32,242 bases of DNA, from positions 1-32,242 of the forward strand of contig JAKEFM010000084.1 in NCBI GenBank assembly GCA_022616055.1. The letters are read 5' to 3'. The notes beneath the pieces were generated by a model. That model searched no databases, was not told the DNA's origin, and saw nothing but the letters and a program-made list of their open reading frames with translations. This stretch comes from Planctomycetota bacterium. Its GTDB lineage: Bacteria > Planctomycetota > UBA1135 > JAKEFM01. Shown piece after piece: positions 24,203 through 30,732 of the stretch; within the stretch, counting starts at the first letter, position 1, and every line of letters starts with the position of its first letter. Made by a program: the position numbers and the translations under genes.

Positions 24203-24907
24203 TCAGCCCCCTGTCCCCGCCTTCGGGTCCGACTCCGGTCGCAGGTCCGGGCGGCGCTCGGCGGTTCGCCGCCGGGCGGCCTCTTCCCTCCAGCGTCGGA
24301 CGGCCTCGTGGTCTCCGGAGACGAGGACCTCGGGCACGGCCATGCCCCGGAAGACCCGGGGCCGGGTGTACTGCGGGAAGTCGAGGAGTCCCGCGGTGAA
24401 CGATTCCTGTTCGGCGGACTCGGGGTCGCCGAGCGCCCCGGGCAGGAGCCGGGCGGTCGCCTCGGCGACGGCGAGGGCCGCGATCTCCCCGCCCGAGAGG
24501 ACGTAGTCCCCGACGGAGACCTCGTCCCACCGGAGGCCGAGGCGGATCCTCTCGTCGAAGCCCTCGTACCGCCCGCAGAGGAGGAGGAGGCGCTCCTCCC
24601 GCGAGAACTCGCGTGCGAGGGCCTGGTCGAAGCGCCTCCCCGCGGGAGTGAGGAGGACCTTCCGGTAGGGGCCGTCCTTCGCCTCGGCGTCCTCGACGGC
24701 GGCGAAGACCGGCTCCGGCTTGAGGACCATCCCCGGACCCCCCCCGAAGGGACGGTCGTCGACGGTGCGATGGCGATCCGTGGAGTAGTCGCGGAAGTTC
24801 ACGAGACGGAAGCGCACGAGCCCCTTCTCTTGTGCGATGCGAAGGATGCTCTCGCGTAGGTAACCCTCGATCGTCGACGGAAAGAGGGTCAGGATCGTCA
24901 GGATCAC
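24203..24907 (-). CDS. trmD: tRNA (guanine-37-N1)-methyltransferase
   Basis: 234 residues from GTG. SPOUT-fold TrmD motifs are TILTLFPSTIEGYL, VNFRDYSTDRHRTVDDRPFG, GGGPGMVLKPEPV, LLCGRYEGFDERI, the knot region SVGDYVLSGGEIAALAVAEA, and QYTRPRVFRGMAVPEVLVSG with the substrate helix HEAVRRWREEAARRR. It methylates G37 of tRNAs to prevent +1 frameshifts, using S-adenosylmethionine. It is the first gene of its operon, with a clear promoter upstream. rpsP and rimM, the usual upstream partners, are absent and replaced by divergent ribE. Confidence 0.95.
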   Translation of the reverse strand: MILTILTLFPSTIEGYLRESILRIAQEKGLVRFRLVNFRDYSTDRHRTVDDRPFGGGPGMVLKPEPVFAAVEDAEAKDGPYRKVLLTPAGRRFDQALAREFSREERLLLLCGRYEGFDERIRLGLRWDEVSVGDYVLSGGEIAALAVAEATARLLPGALGDPESAEQESFTAGLLDFPQYTRPRVFRGMAVPEVLVSGDHEAVRRWREEAARRRTAERRPDLRPESDPKAGTGG

Positions 24908-24936
24908 CGCCCGCCCCCGCCGGAGGAAGGCGGAGT

Positions 24937-24965
24937 AGGGTAGGAAGGCGCGCCCGGCCGGTCAA
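24937..24965 (-). promoter_or_regulatory. trmD: Sigma70-type promoter for trmD-rplS-secDF
   Basis: On the minus strand TTGACC (24965-24960), exactly 17 spacer bases and TACCCT (24942-24937). The -35 matches 5 of 6 consensus bases and the -10 keeps the key T, A and final T. It predicts a start near 24930 and a 23-base leader. Confidence 0.55.
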
Positions 24966-24992
24966 GCACCGCCGGGCGCCGCCCCCGGAGAC

Positions 24993-24998
24993 TATCCT
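24993..24998 (+). promoter_or_regulatory. ribE: -10-like element just before ribE
   Basis: TATCCT matches TATAAT at 4 of 6 bases and ends 9 bases before the ribE TTG, so the transcript could begin at or next to the start codon. No -35 at a normal distance and no Shine-Dalgarno is visible. Confidence 0.35.
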
Positions 24999-25007
24999 CC
25001 GCGTCCC

Positions 25008-25604
25008 TTGTTCACCGGCATCGTCGAGGGGGTTCGTCCCGTCCGGTCCCTCCGGCACCGAGGAGGCGGGATCGAGCTCCACCTTGACCTCGGCCCCCTC
25101 CGCCGGGGCGTCCGGGGGGGGGATTCGATCTCCCTCGCGGGGGTCTGCCTCACGGTCGAGGCGCTCCGCGGTCGGGTCGCCCGGTTCCACGTCTCGCCGG
25201 AGACCCTGCGACGGACCCGGCTCGGCCGGCTGCGTCTAGGCGACCGGGTGAACGTCGAGCGCTCCCTGCGCCTCGGCGACCGGCTCGGCGGGCACCTGGT
25301 CTACGGCCACGTGGACGGGCTCGGACGGGTCCGCGCGCTCACTCGCCAGGGTGCCGGCGCGACCCTTCGGGTCGAGGCTCCGGCCCGGCTCGCCCGCTAC
25401 CTCGTCCCGAAGGGCTCGATCGCCGTCGACGGGGTGAGCCTCACGCTGGCGCGGGTGCGCGGCCGCGTCTTCGACGCCGCGCTGATCCCCGAGACGCTGC
25501 GCCGGACGACCCTGTCCGGGCTCCGCGCGGCAGATCCCGTTCACCTGGAGGCGGACGCCGTGGGGAAGTGGATCCTGTCCCTCGCCAAGCCCGCACGCCG
25601 GTAG
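25008..25604 (+). CDS. ribE: Riboflavin synthase alpha chain
   Basis: 198 residues. The N-terminus MFTGIVEGV is invariant in the family, which fixes the unusual TTG start. Two lumazine-binding repeats are visible: repeat one with GDSISLAGVCLTVEAL, FHVSPETLRRTRLG, VNVERSLRLGDRLGGHLVYG, and repeat two with YLVPKGSIAVDGVSLTL, ALIPETLRRTTLS, HLEADAVGKWI. It dismutates two 6,7-dimethyl-8-ribityllumazines to riboflavin as a trimer. Other rib genes are not in the window. It is divergent from trmD across a 100-base gap and may be leaderless. Confidence 0.95.
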   Translation: MFTGIVEGVRPVRSLRHRGGGIELHLDLGPLRRGVRGGDSISLAGVCLTVEALRGRVARFHVSPETLRRTRLGRLRLGDRVNVERSLRLGDRLGGHLVYGHVDGLGRVRALTRQGAGATLRVEAPARLARYLVPKGSIAVDGVSLTLARVRGRVFDAALIPETLRRTTLSGLRAADPVHLEADAVGKWILSLAKPARR

Positions 25605-25628
25605 CGGGCCCTCCTTCCCCGACCCGGG

Positions 25629-26138
25629 TCATCGACCTGCCGCCATCGCGGTCCGTGCCTGCCTCCCTCTCGCGGCTCGAGGCCGCTTCTCGGCGACGAT
25701 ACCCTCGCCGGTGAGGGGCGGGAGGACGGGGAAGCCCTCCTTCGAAGCGGCCGCGGCGAGACGACGGTCGAGGGTGACGAACGGAAGTGTCTCCGGCTCT
25801 CCCTTCGCTCCCACGATCGCCGCGCCGAGCTGGAGCGCGTCGCCCGCCCGGAGGGCATGGGAGTCGAGGAGCCGGTGCGCGTGTTCTCGCACCTCCAGGG
25901 GAGCCGAGACCTCGGAGAAGGTCGTCCGCAGGTCGGTGAAGCGTTCCCAGATCGTCCCCCGCTCCTCCGGCGAGATCGCTCCGGCCCGCGCCCTCCGCGC
26001 CAGTCCGGACCGCACCTCGACCGACGTCAGGAACCAGAGCACCCCCTTCGGATCTTCCTCGAGGAGTCGGGCGAGACCTCGGCCGTGGTCCTCTCCGATC
26101 AGGATGGCCATCAAGGCGGAGGTGTCCCAGAACCTCAC
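25629..26138 (-). CDS. vapC: PIN-domain toxin (VapC family)
   Basis: 169 residues from GTG, with start and antitoxin stop sharing GTGA. PIN acidic residues are D5 (MRFWDTSALM), E41 (LTSVEVRSGLARRA), D100 (LRAGDALQLGAA) and D124 (FVTLDRRLAAAA), so the Mg-dependent RNase site looks complete. VapC toxins cut tRNA or rRNA and are held inactive by their antitoxin. The PIN fold ends near 138. A basic, Arg/Ala-rich tail of about 30 residues is longer than usual and may be disordered. The target cannot be predicted. Confidence 0.88.
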   Translation of the reverse strand: MRFWDTSALMAILIGEDHGRGLARLLEEDPKGVLWFLTSVEVRSGLARRARAGAISPEERGTIWERFTDLRTTFSEVSAPLEVREHAHRLLDSHALRAGDALQLGAAIVGAKGEPETLPFVTLDRRLAAAASKEGFPVLPPLTGEGIVAEKRPRAARGRQARTAMAAGR

Positions 26139-26449
26139 GGCGATTCCTCCCTCTCCTCGAGGATCGCCTCGACCAGCCTAGCGCGCGGAGCGATGGGCCC
26201 GCGCCTTCGGATCGCTTCAAGGAAACCGTTCGGCAGTCGACCCGTGCCCCTCCGGATGATCCCCTCGCGCTCGAGCGCGTCGAGCCGCTCGTCATCCGTG
26301 ATCGGCCTCCCGGCGGGACGTGCCCCGATCGGGCGGATCTCGGCGATCGGCTTCCCGCGGTCCAGGACGACCACGGTTCCTCCCGCCCGGACGTGGTCGA
26401 GGTAGCGGCGGAGGTTGTCGCGGAGCTGCGGGATCCTGGCGCGCTTCAT
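26135..26449 (-). CDS. Phd/YefM-type antitoxin partner of the PIN toxin
   Basis: 104 residues. MKRARIPQLRDNLRRYLDHVRAG, then TVVVLDRGKPIAEIRPI, is the Phd/YefM DNA-binding fold. The C-terminal part (LEREGIIRRGTGRLP, ARLVEAILEEREESP) should wrap the toxin. Its TGA overlaps the toxin GTG by 4 bases, so the toxin is made only with the antitoxin. Autoregulation of the promoter immediately upstream is expected for this family. The upstream in-frame region to 26503 is not conserved-looking and was excluded. Confidence 0.85.
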   Translation of the reverse strand: MKRARIPQLRDNLRRYLDHVRAGGTVVVLDRGKPIAEIRPIGARPAGRPITDDERLDALEREGIIRRGTGRLPNGFLEAIRRRGPIAPRARLVEAILEEREESP

Positions 26450-26455
26450 GGCGCC

Positions 26456-26461
26456 ATCGTA
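26456..26461 (-). promoter_or_regulatory. -10-like element just before the antitoxin gene
   Basis: Minus-strand TACGAT (26461-26456) ends 6 bases before the antitoxin ATG, so the mRNA may be leaderless. No clear -35 is present. The overlapping palindromic-looking GGCGCC (26450-26454 region) could be part of an operator. Confidence 0.3.
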
Positions 26462-26523
26462 TCCCGCTGCGCCGGTCGGCCGACGCCCACCCGGGCGAGG
26501 CACCCGGATCCGCTTTCGCTTCG

Positions 26524-27606
26524 CTACAGCACCCCGAAGAGGAAACCCGCGAAGGTCGCGATCGGCGCGGCCTCGCGGGCGTCCTCGATCTGGCGCGTGA
26601 CGCTCTTCAAGGCCATGCGCAGGTCGGCGAGGAGCTCCTCGTCGGTGAAGAGCTTCCCGATCGTCCCCTTCCCCTCGCGGATGTTCGCCGTGATCACCCG
26701 GACGTCCTCCCCGACCTTCGTCCAGGCGTCGTAGAAGGCGGTGTCGTGGAGGAGCCGGCCGAAGGTCCCCTCCCCAGCCTCGACCTTCGCGGCGATGCGG
26801 TTCACCGTCGCGGCCGCGGCCCGCGCCTCCTCGAGGAAGGCGGTGGCGCTGTCGAGGGCGTCCCGCCTGGAGACGAGGCCGCCGAGGGTCCCCTCGCCCG
26901 CCTCCACCCGTTCGACGATCGATCGCGTGCTCGAGGCGATGGCGAGCGCGTCGTCGTAGAGGGCGTCGTCGGCGAGGAGCTTGCCGAGGGTCCCCTTGCC
27001 GCCGCGGGCGTCCTCGATGGCGCGGCGCAGCTCGACGGCCGCGCCCGTGATCTCCCGGAAGGGGGCGTCGTCGTGCAGGAGCCGTCCGATCGTGCCCCCG
27101 CCGCGCTCGAGGAGCTCCGCCGAGGTCGCGATCGAGGAGATGAACCGGCGGATGTCCTGCTGGTTCTCCTCGATCAGGGCGTTCAGGGCGGCGAGGTGCT
27201 CGGGGCGGGCGTGTCCGGAGAGCTCGGTCGTCTCCAGGTCGAGCGGAGGCTGGTCGAAGCGGCCCGGGTCGATCGCGACGACCCGGCCTCCCAGGAGCGT
27301 CGACTCCGCGATCTCGATCGAGTAGTCCTTGTGGAGGACGACCGGTTGGTCGAGCTCGACGAGGACGCGCACCCGCTTGTCGAGCCTCTGGGCGGGGTCG
27401 TAGCGCACCTCCTTGACGCGCCCGGAGCGGACCCCGGCGACGTGGACCGGGTCCCCCTTCTTCAGGAACTTCGCCTCGGGGAAGTAGACCGGGAAGCGGG
27501 GGCGGCTGCTCAGGGTGATCTCCGTGAGCGCGATCGTCGCGACCGCGAGGCCGGCGAGCCCGGCGAGGAAGAGGAACCCGAGGGCGGCCTCCTTGTTGAT
27601 GCGCAT
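26524..27606 (-). CDS. mlaD: MlaD-type MCE lipid-binding protein with five C-terminal repeats
   Basis: 360 residues. A signal anchor (10-29) precedes one MCE domain (about 36-115: RPRFPVYFPEAKFLKKGDPV, HVAGVRSGRVKEV, IEIAESTLLGGRVVAID). A long helical tail carries five copies of GxGTxGxL at 169-176, 203-210, 237-244, 278-285 and 312-319, spaced 34, 34, 41 and 34 residues. It ends in a hydrophobic segment (ATFAGFLFGVL). MCE proteins form hexameric rings that shuttle phospholipids across the periplasm. The long repeat tail resembles the needle-forming extensions of PqiB-like or long MCE proteins and may bridge to the outer membrane. It lies 11 bases after mlaF in the operon. Confidence 0.9.
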   Translation of the reverse strand: MRINKEAALGFLFLAGLAGLAVATIALTEITLSSRPRFPVYFPEAKFLKKGDPVHVAGVRSGRVKEVRYDPAQRLDKRVRVLVELDQPVVLHKDYSIEIAESTLLGGRVVAIDPGRFDQPPLDLETTELSGHARPEHLAALNALIEENQQDIRRFISSIATSAELLERGGGTIGRLLHDDAPFREITGAAVELRRAIEDARGGKGTLGKLLADDALYDDALAIASSTRSIVERVEAGEGTLGGLVSRRDALDSATAFLEEARAAAATVNRIAAKVEAGEGTFGRLLHDTAFYDAWTKVGEDVRVITANIREGKGTIGKLFTDEELLADLRMALKSVTRQIEDAREAAPIATFAGFLFGVL

Positions 27607-27617
27607 CGCTGTCTCCT

Positions 27618-28346
27618 TCAGTCCTGTCCGGTGCCGAGGAAGCGCTGGACGCGGGGGTCCGTCGAGCCGCGGAACTCGGGGGGCGCCCCCAGGGCGACGA
27701 TCTTCCCCCCCTCGAGGAGGGCGATCCGGTCCCCGACGGTGAACGCGCAGGCGAGCCGGTGGGTGACGACGACCGAGGTGACGCCCAAGCGGTCGCGCGT
27801 GGCGAGGATCAGGCGGTTGATCTCGGTGGCGGTGCCGGGGTCGAGCCCCGCGTTCGGCTCGTCGTAGAGCATGATCCGCGGCTCCATCACGAGGGATCGG
27901 GCGAGGGAGACGCGCTTGCGCATCCCCCCCGAGAGGACCTGGGGCATGCGGTCGCGCGCCTCCTCCATGTGGACGAGGGCGAGCTTCTCGAGCGCGCGGC
28001 GCCGGATCTCGTCGGGGGGTAAATCGGTCAGTTCGCGCAAGGGGAGCGCCACGTTCTCGAGGACGGTGAGCCAGTTGATCAGCGCCCCCTCCTGGAAGAG
28101 ATAGCCGATCCGGCGCCGGATCTTCCGCAGCCCCTCGCGGTCGGCCCCGCCCACGTCGACGCCGTCGACGGTGACCGTCCCCCGGTCGGGGCGGTGGACC
28201 CCGACGATGTGCTTCAGGGTCACGCTCTTGCCGGTCCCGCTCGGTCCCATGATGACGAAGGTCTCCCCCTCGCCGACCTCGAAGGAGAGCCCCGCCAGCA
28301 CGGGGCGCCCCTCGAGCGCCTTCCAGACCTCCTCGAAGCGGATCAC
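27618..28346 (-). CDS. mlaF: ABC transporter ATPase of the Mla-type lipid transporter
   Basis: 242 residues from GTG, overlapping the mlaE TGA as GTGA. Walker A GPSGTGKS (34-41), Q-loop LFQEGALINWLTV, signature LSGGMRKRVSLARSL, Walker B IMLYDEPNAGLDP, and the H-loop VVTHRLACAF are complete. The LINWLTV after the Q-loop and AGLDPGTATEI are typical of the MlaF/MkL group. It powers lipid movement by the MlaE permease. The direction cannot be told from the sequence. Confidence 0.93.
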   Translation of the reverse strand: MIRFEEVWKALEGRPVLAGLSFEVGEGETFVIMGPSGTGKSVTLKHIVGVHRPDRGTVTVDGVDVGGADREGLRKIRRRIGYLFQEGALINWLTVLENVALPLRELTDLPPDEIRRRALEKLALVHMEEARDRMPQVLSGGMRKRVSLARSLVMEPRIMLYDEPNAGLDPGTATEINRLILATRDRLGVTSVVVTHRLACAFTVGDRIALLEGGKIVALGAPPEFRGSTDPRVQRFLGTGQD

Positions 28347-29158
28347 CGGTAGAAGAGGGAGGTGATGTAGTAGTTGAAGACGATGATCAGGATGACGGAG
28401 TTGCGGACGCTGCGGCGCGTCGCGTCGCCGACCCCCTTCGCCCCGCCGCGCGCCCGCATCCCGGCCGCGCAGGCGATGGCGGCGATCGTGAGGCCGAAGA
28501 TGACCGCCTTGAAGAGCCCGACGTAGAGGTCCTTCGGGACGGGGAGGTGCACCGCCGTCTCCTTGAGCGACTCGATCGCGCGGTCGTAGAAGTTCGCGAA
28601 GGAGACGTCGAGCTGGAAGCGGGCGACGAGCGAGCCCCCCGCGATCCCGATCGCGTCGACGAAGATCGTGAGGAGGGGCGCGATGATCGCGAGCGCCAGC
28701 ACCCGGGGCATGACGAGGAAGGCCGTCGTGTCGATCGAGAGGACCTCCAGGGCGAGGAGCTCCTCGGAGACCGACATCGTCGCGAGCTCCGCGGCGAGGG
28801 CGGAGCCGGTCGTCGCCGCGAGGATCGTGGCCGTGATGAAGGGGCCCATCTCCCGCACCATCGCGAGGGAGACGATCGTCCCGATCAGGTCCTGCTGGCT
28901 CCAGCGGGCGAGCTCGAGCCCGGTCTGGAGGGAGAGGATCATCCCCGAGAAGCACCCGACGAGGAGGACGACGTGGAGGACGCGGACGCTCCCGTTCGCC
29001 ATCTGCTCGATCACGCTCGCCGCGCGCCGCTTCGCCTGCCCGAGCCGGGCGAGGCCCCCGAGGAGGAGGGAGAGCGCGTAGCCGGTCGCCTCCGCGAACT
29101 CCCGCAGCCCCTGGCCGCGGCGCTCGAAGAAGCGGATGGAGCTCTCCGTGGTGTTCAT
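28343..29158 (-). CDS. mlaE: Mla-type lipid ABC transporter permease
   Basis: 271 residues. MlaE features are the amphipathic N-terminal helix (SSIRFFERRGQGLREFAEAT), GMILSLQTGLELARW, VREMGPFITATILAATTGSALAAEL, MSVSEELLALEVLSIDTTAFLVMPR, and a final IIVFNYYITSLFY span. About five to six transmembrane helices are visible. Its ATG overlaps the stop of the upstream repeat protein (ATGA), and its own stop overlaps mlaF, so the four-gene set is tightly coupled. Confidence 0.93.
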   Translation of the reverse strand: MNTTESSIRFFERRGQGLREFAEATGYALSLLLGGLARLGQAKRRAASVIEQMANGSVRVLHVVLLVGCFSGMILSLQTGLELARWSQQDLIGTIVSLAMVREMGPFITATILAATTGSALAAELATMSVSEELLALEVLSIDTTAFLVMPRVLALAIIAPLLTIFVDAIGIAGGSLVARFQLDVSFANFYDRAIESLKETAVHLPVPKDLYVGLFKAVIFGLTIAAIACAAGMRARGGAKGVGDATRRSVRNSVILIIVFNYYITSLFYR

Positions 29159-30555
29159 TCGAAGCCCGGCCCGGGGAAGGCGGGGGCGAGGAGGGAGAAC
29201 CCCCCCTCCCCCGTCCGGAAGCGGAGGAGCCCCGCCAGGAAGGACCAGTCGCGGACCTCGCCGCGGCGCCGGGAGGCGGCGAGGATCGGGACCGACCAGC
29301 GGCCCTCCTCCTCGTCCCGCTCCGCTCGCCAGAGGTCGGCGAAGAGGCGCTGGGAGAGCCGCTCCCCCTTCCCCCGGCGGTCGTAGAGGGCGAGGAGGGA
29401 GTCGAAGTTCTCGTAGACGCCGCGCAGCTGCGGGAAGGGGAGGAGGGTCGGCGTCCGGAAGTCGTGCGCGTCCCCCTCGCTCTCCGCGTGGAGGAGCGGC
29501 CAGAGGTGGGCGAGGCGTCCCTTCGTCCCGTCGGCGCGGGTGGTGCGGGTGCCGACGAAGAAGGGGAGGACATAGAAGGAGCGGCGCTCGTACCTCTCCC
29601 CCTTGTCCTCGCGCAGCCAGACGATCGGCCAGAGGAAGGTGCGGTTGCGGATGTCGGGGCTCCGCGTCGAGGTGAAGAGGGGGAAGAGGCGGACCGCCTC
29701 GAGCCGCCCCCCCTTCGCCTGCCGGACGAGGCGGAAGAAGGGCCAGGGGGCGTCGACGACGAGGAATCCGGTCTCCGGGTTCCAGGTCCACCCGAAGAAC
29801 GGGAAGAGGACGCTCCTCGTCTTGCGCGCCCCGTCCCGGGCCCACGCGAGGATCGGGGCGAGGAGGAAGGAGGACTTCTCCTCCCCCTCCCGGCTCCAGT
29901 GGACGAGGGGCCAGAGCGCGAAGCCCTCCTTCCGGTCCCTCCGCTTCACCTTCCCGAAGAGGGGCCAGAGCCGGAAGGAGGTCCCCTCGGGGTGCTCCCC
30001 CCACGCGAAGAAGGGCCACAAGACGCTGCGCGTGTGCCACCCCCCTTCCTTCTTCGTCTCGACCCAGAGCGGGAAGAGGACCCAGCGGAAGAGGTCGTAG
30101 GTGAAGAAGCCCCGGTAGCGGCCGTAGATCGGGAAGAGCCCCCACCACGACTCCCCGTCCCCCGTCCTCCCCCCGACGAGGATCGGAATGAGCCCCGCGT
30201 CGATCGCCTCGTGCCCCTTCGAGTCCGGCTGGCGCCGCCACCAGCCGAGGGGGAAGAAGTAGAAGAGGCGGCTCTCGGGATCCTCGCGGTCGAGGCCGAG
30301 CGGGAAGAGGAAGTCGGCTCCCCGCTCCTCCCCCTTCCGGAACCGGCGGAAGACCGGCCGGACGGCGGCCTCCGTCCCCTCCTCGTCCTCCTTCCACCGG
30401 AGGATCCCGGCGAGCGCCTCGACCTCCCGTCCTCCCCCCGCGGTCCGGTGGACGGAGACGAGGGGAGCGAGGTGGATCTCGCGCGGCGGGAGCGCGCAGG
30501 CGGGGAGGCACGCGGTGAGCGCGAGCCCCGGGAGGAGGGGGGTGGGGAGGGCCAA
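29155..30555 (-). CDS. Periodic FWP-repeat exported protein leading the mla operon, function unknown
   Basis: 466 residues from a TTG at 30555. No ATG or GTG is in frame after the predicted transcript start, so TTG is the best start. Residues 1-21 (ALPTPLLPGLALTACLPAC) read as an export or lipoprotein signal, though a positive n-region is missing. From 83 to 375 a motif of type [LFV][FWLI]P[LFI][FLWVY] recurs at 83 (LFPLG), 100, 122, 140, 160 (LFPLW), 179 (LWPFF), 196, 214, 232, 250 (LFPFF), 270, 290, 308, 329, 351 and 371, one every 17-22 residues. This implies repeating beta hairpins: a barrel, propeller or solenoid. I know such sequences only as unnamed hypothetical proteins. The 4-base overlap with mlaE suggests it works with the lipid transporter, perhaps at the outer membrane, since no MlaA is present. 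Confidence 0.75.
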   Translation of the reverse strand: MALPTPLLPGLALTACLPACALPPREIHLAPLVSVHRTAGGGREVEALAGILRWKEDEEGTEAAVRPVFRRFRKGEERGADFLFPLGLDREDPESRLFYFFPLGWWRRQPDSKGHEAIDAGLIPILVGGRTGDGESWWGLFPIYGRYRGFFTYDLFRWVLFPLWVETKKEGGWHTRSVLWPFFAWGEHPEGTSFRLWPLFGKVKRRDRKEGFALWPLVHWSREGEEKSSFLLAPILAWARDGARKTRSVLFPFFGWTWNPETGFLVVDAPWPFFRLVRQAKGGRLEAVRLFPLFTSTRSPDIRNRTFLWPIVWLREDKGERYERRSFYVLPFFVGTRTTRADGTKGRLAHLWPLLHAESEGDAHDFRTPTLLPFPQLRGVYENFDSLLALYDRRGKGERLSQRLFADLWRAERDEEEGRWSVPILAASRRRGEVRDWSFLAGLLRFRTGEGGFSLLAPAFPGPGFE

Positions 30556-30602
30556 GCGGGGGGGAGACCCCGGGATCGGGGCGATGGGACCGGAGCGGGT
30601 CG

Positions 30603-30632
30603 GATTTAGCGGTGGGGGGGGGCCGTTTTCAA
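30603..30632 (-). promoter_or_regulatory. Candidate promoter of the repeat protein-mlaEFD operon
   Basis: On the minus strand TTGAAA (30632-30627), an 18-base spacer that contains nine consecutive C, then TAAATC (30608-30603). It predicts a start near 30596, some 40 bases before the TTG start, and so supports that start. Confidence 0.45.
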
Positions 30633-30683
30633 TCGGACCCGGGACGGGGGGAACTGGAGGCCGCGGCCCGGGCCGGGCCTTCC

Positions 30684-30713
30684 TTGAACGTCTCGGGGAG
30701 GGGGTGCTACGGT
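30684..30713 (+). promoter_or_regulatory. trpS: Candidate promoter of trpS
   Basis: TTGAAC (30684-30689), an 18-base spacer and TACGGT (30708-30713). It predicts a start near 30720, about 13 bases before the TTG, so little room remains for a Shine-Dalgarno. Confidence 0.42.
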
Positions 30714-30732
30714 CCCCCCCTCGGCGACCACC

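Noticed and set aside
19550..24859. A 1,769-codon plus-strand open frame across the SWIM, LysM, secDF, rplS and trmD genes
   Set aside because: It is antisense to five recognisable genes, rich in Arg, Asp, Glu and Gly, and lacks any domain. It is a shadow.
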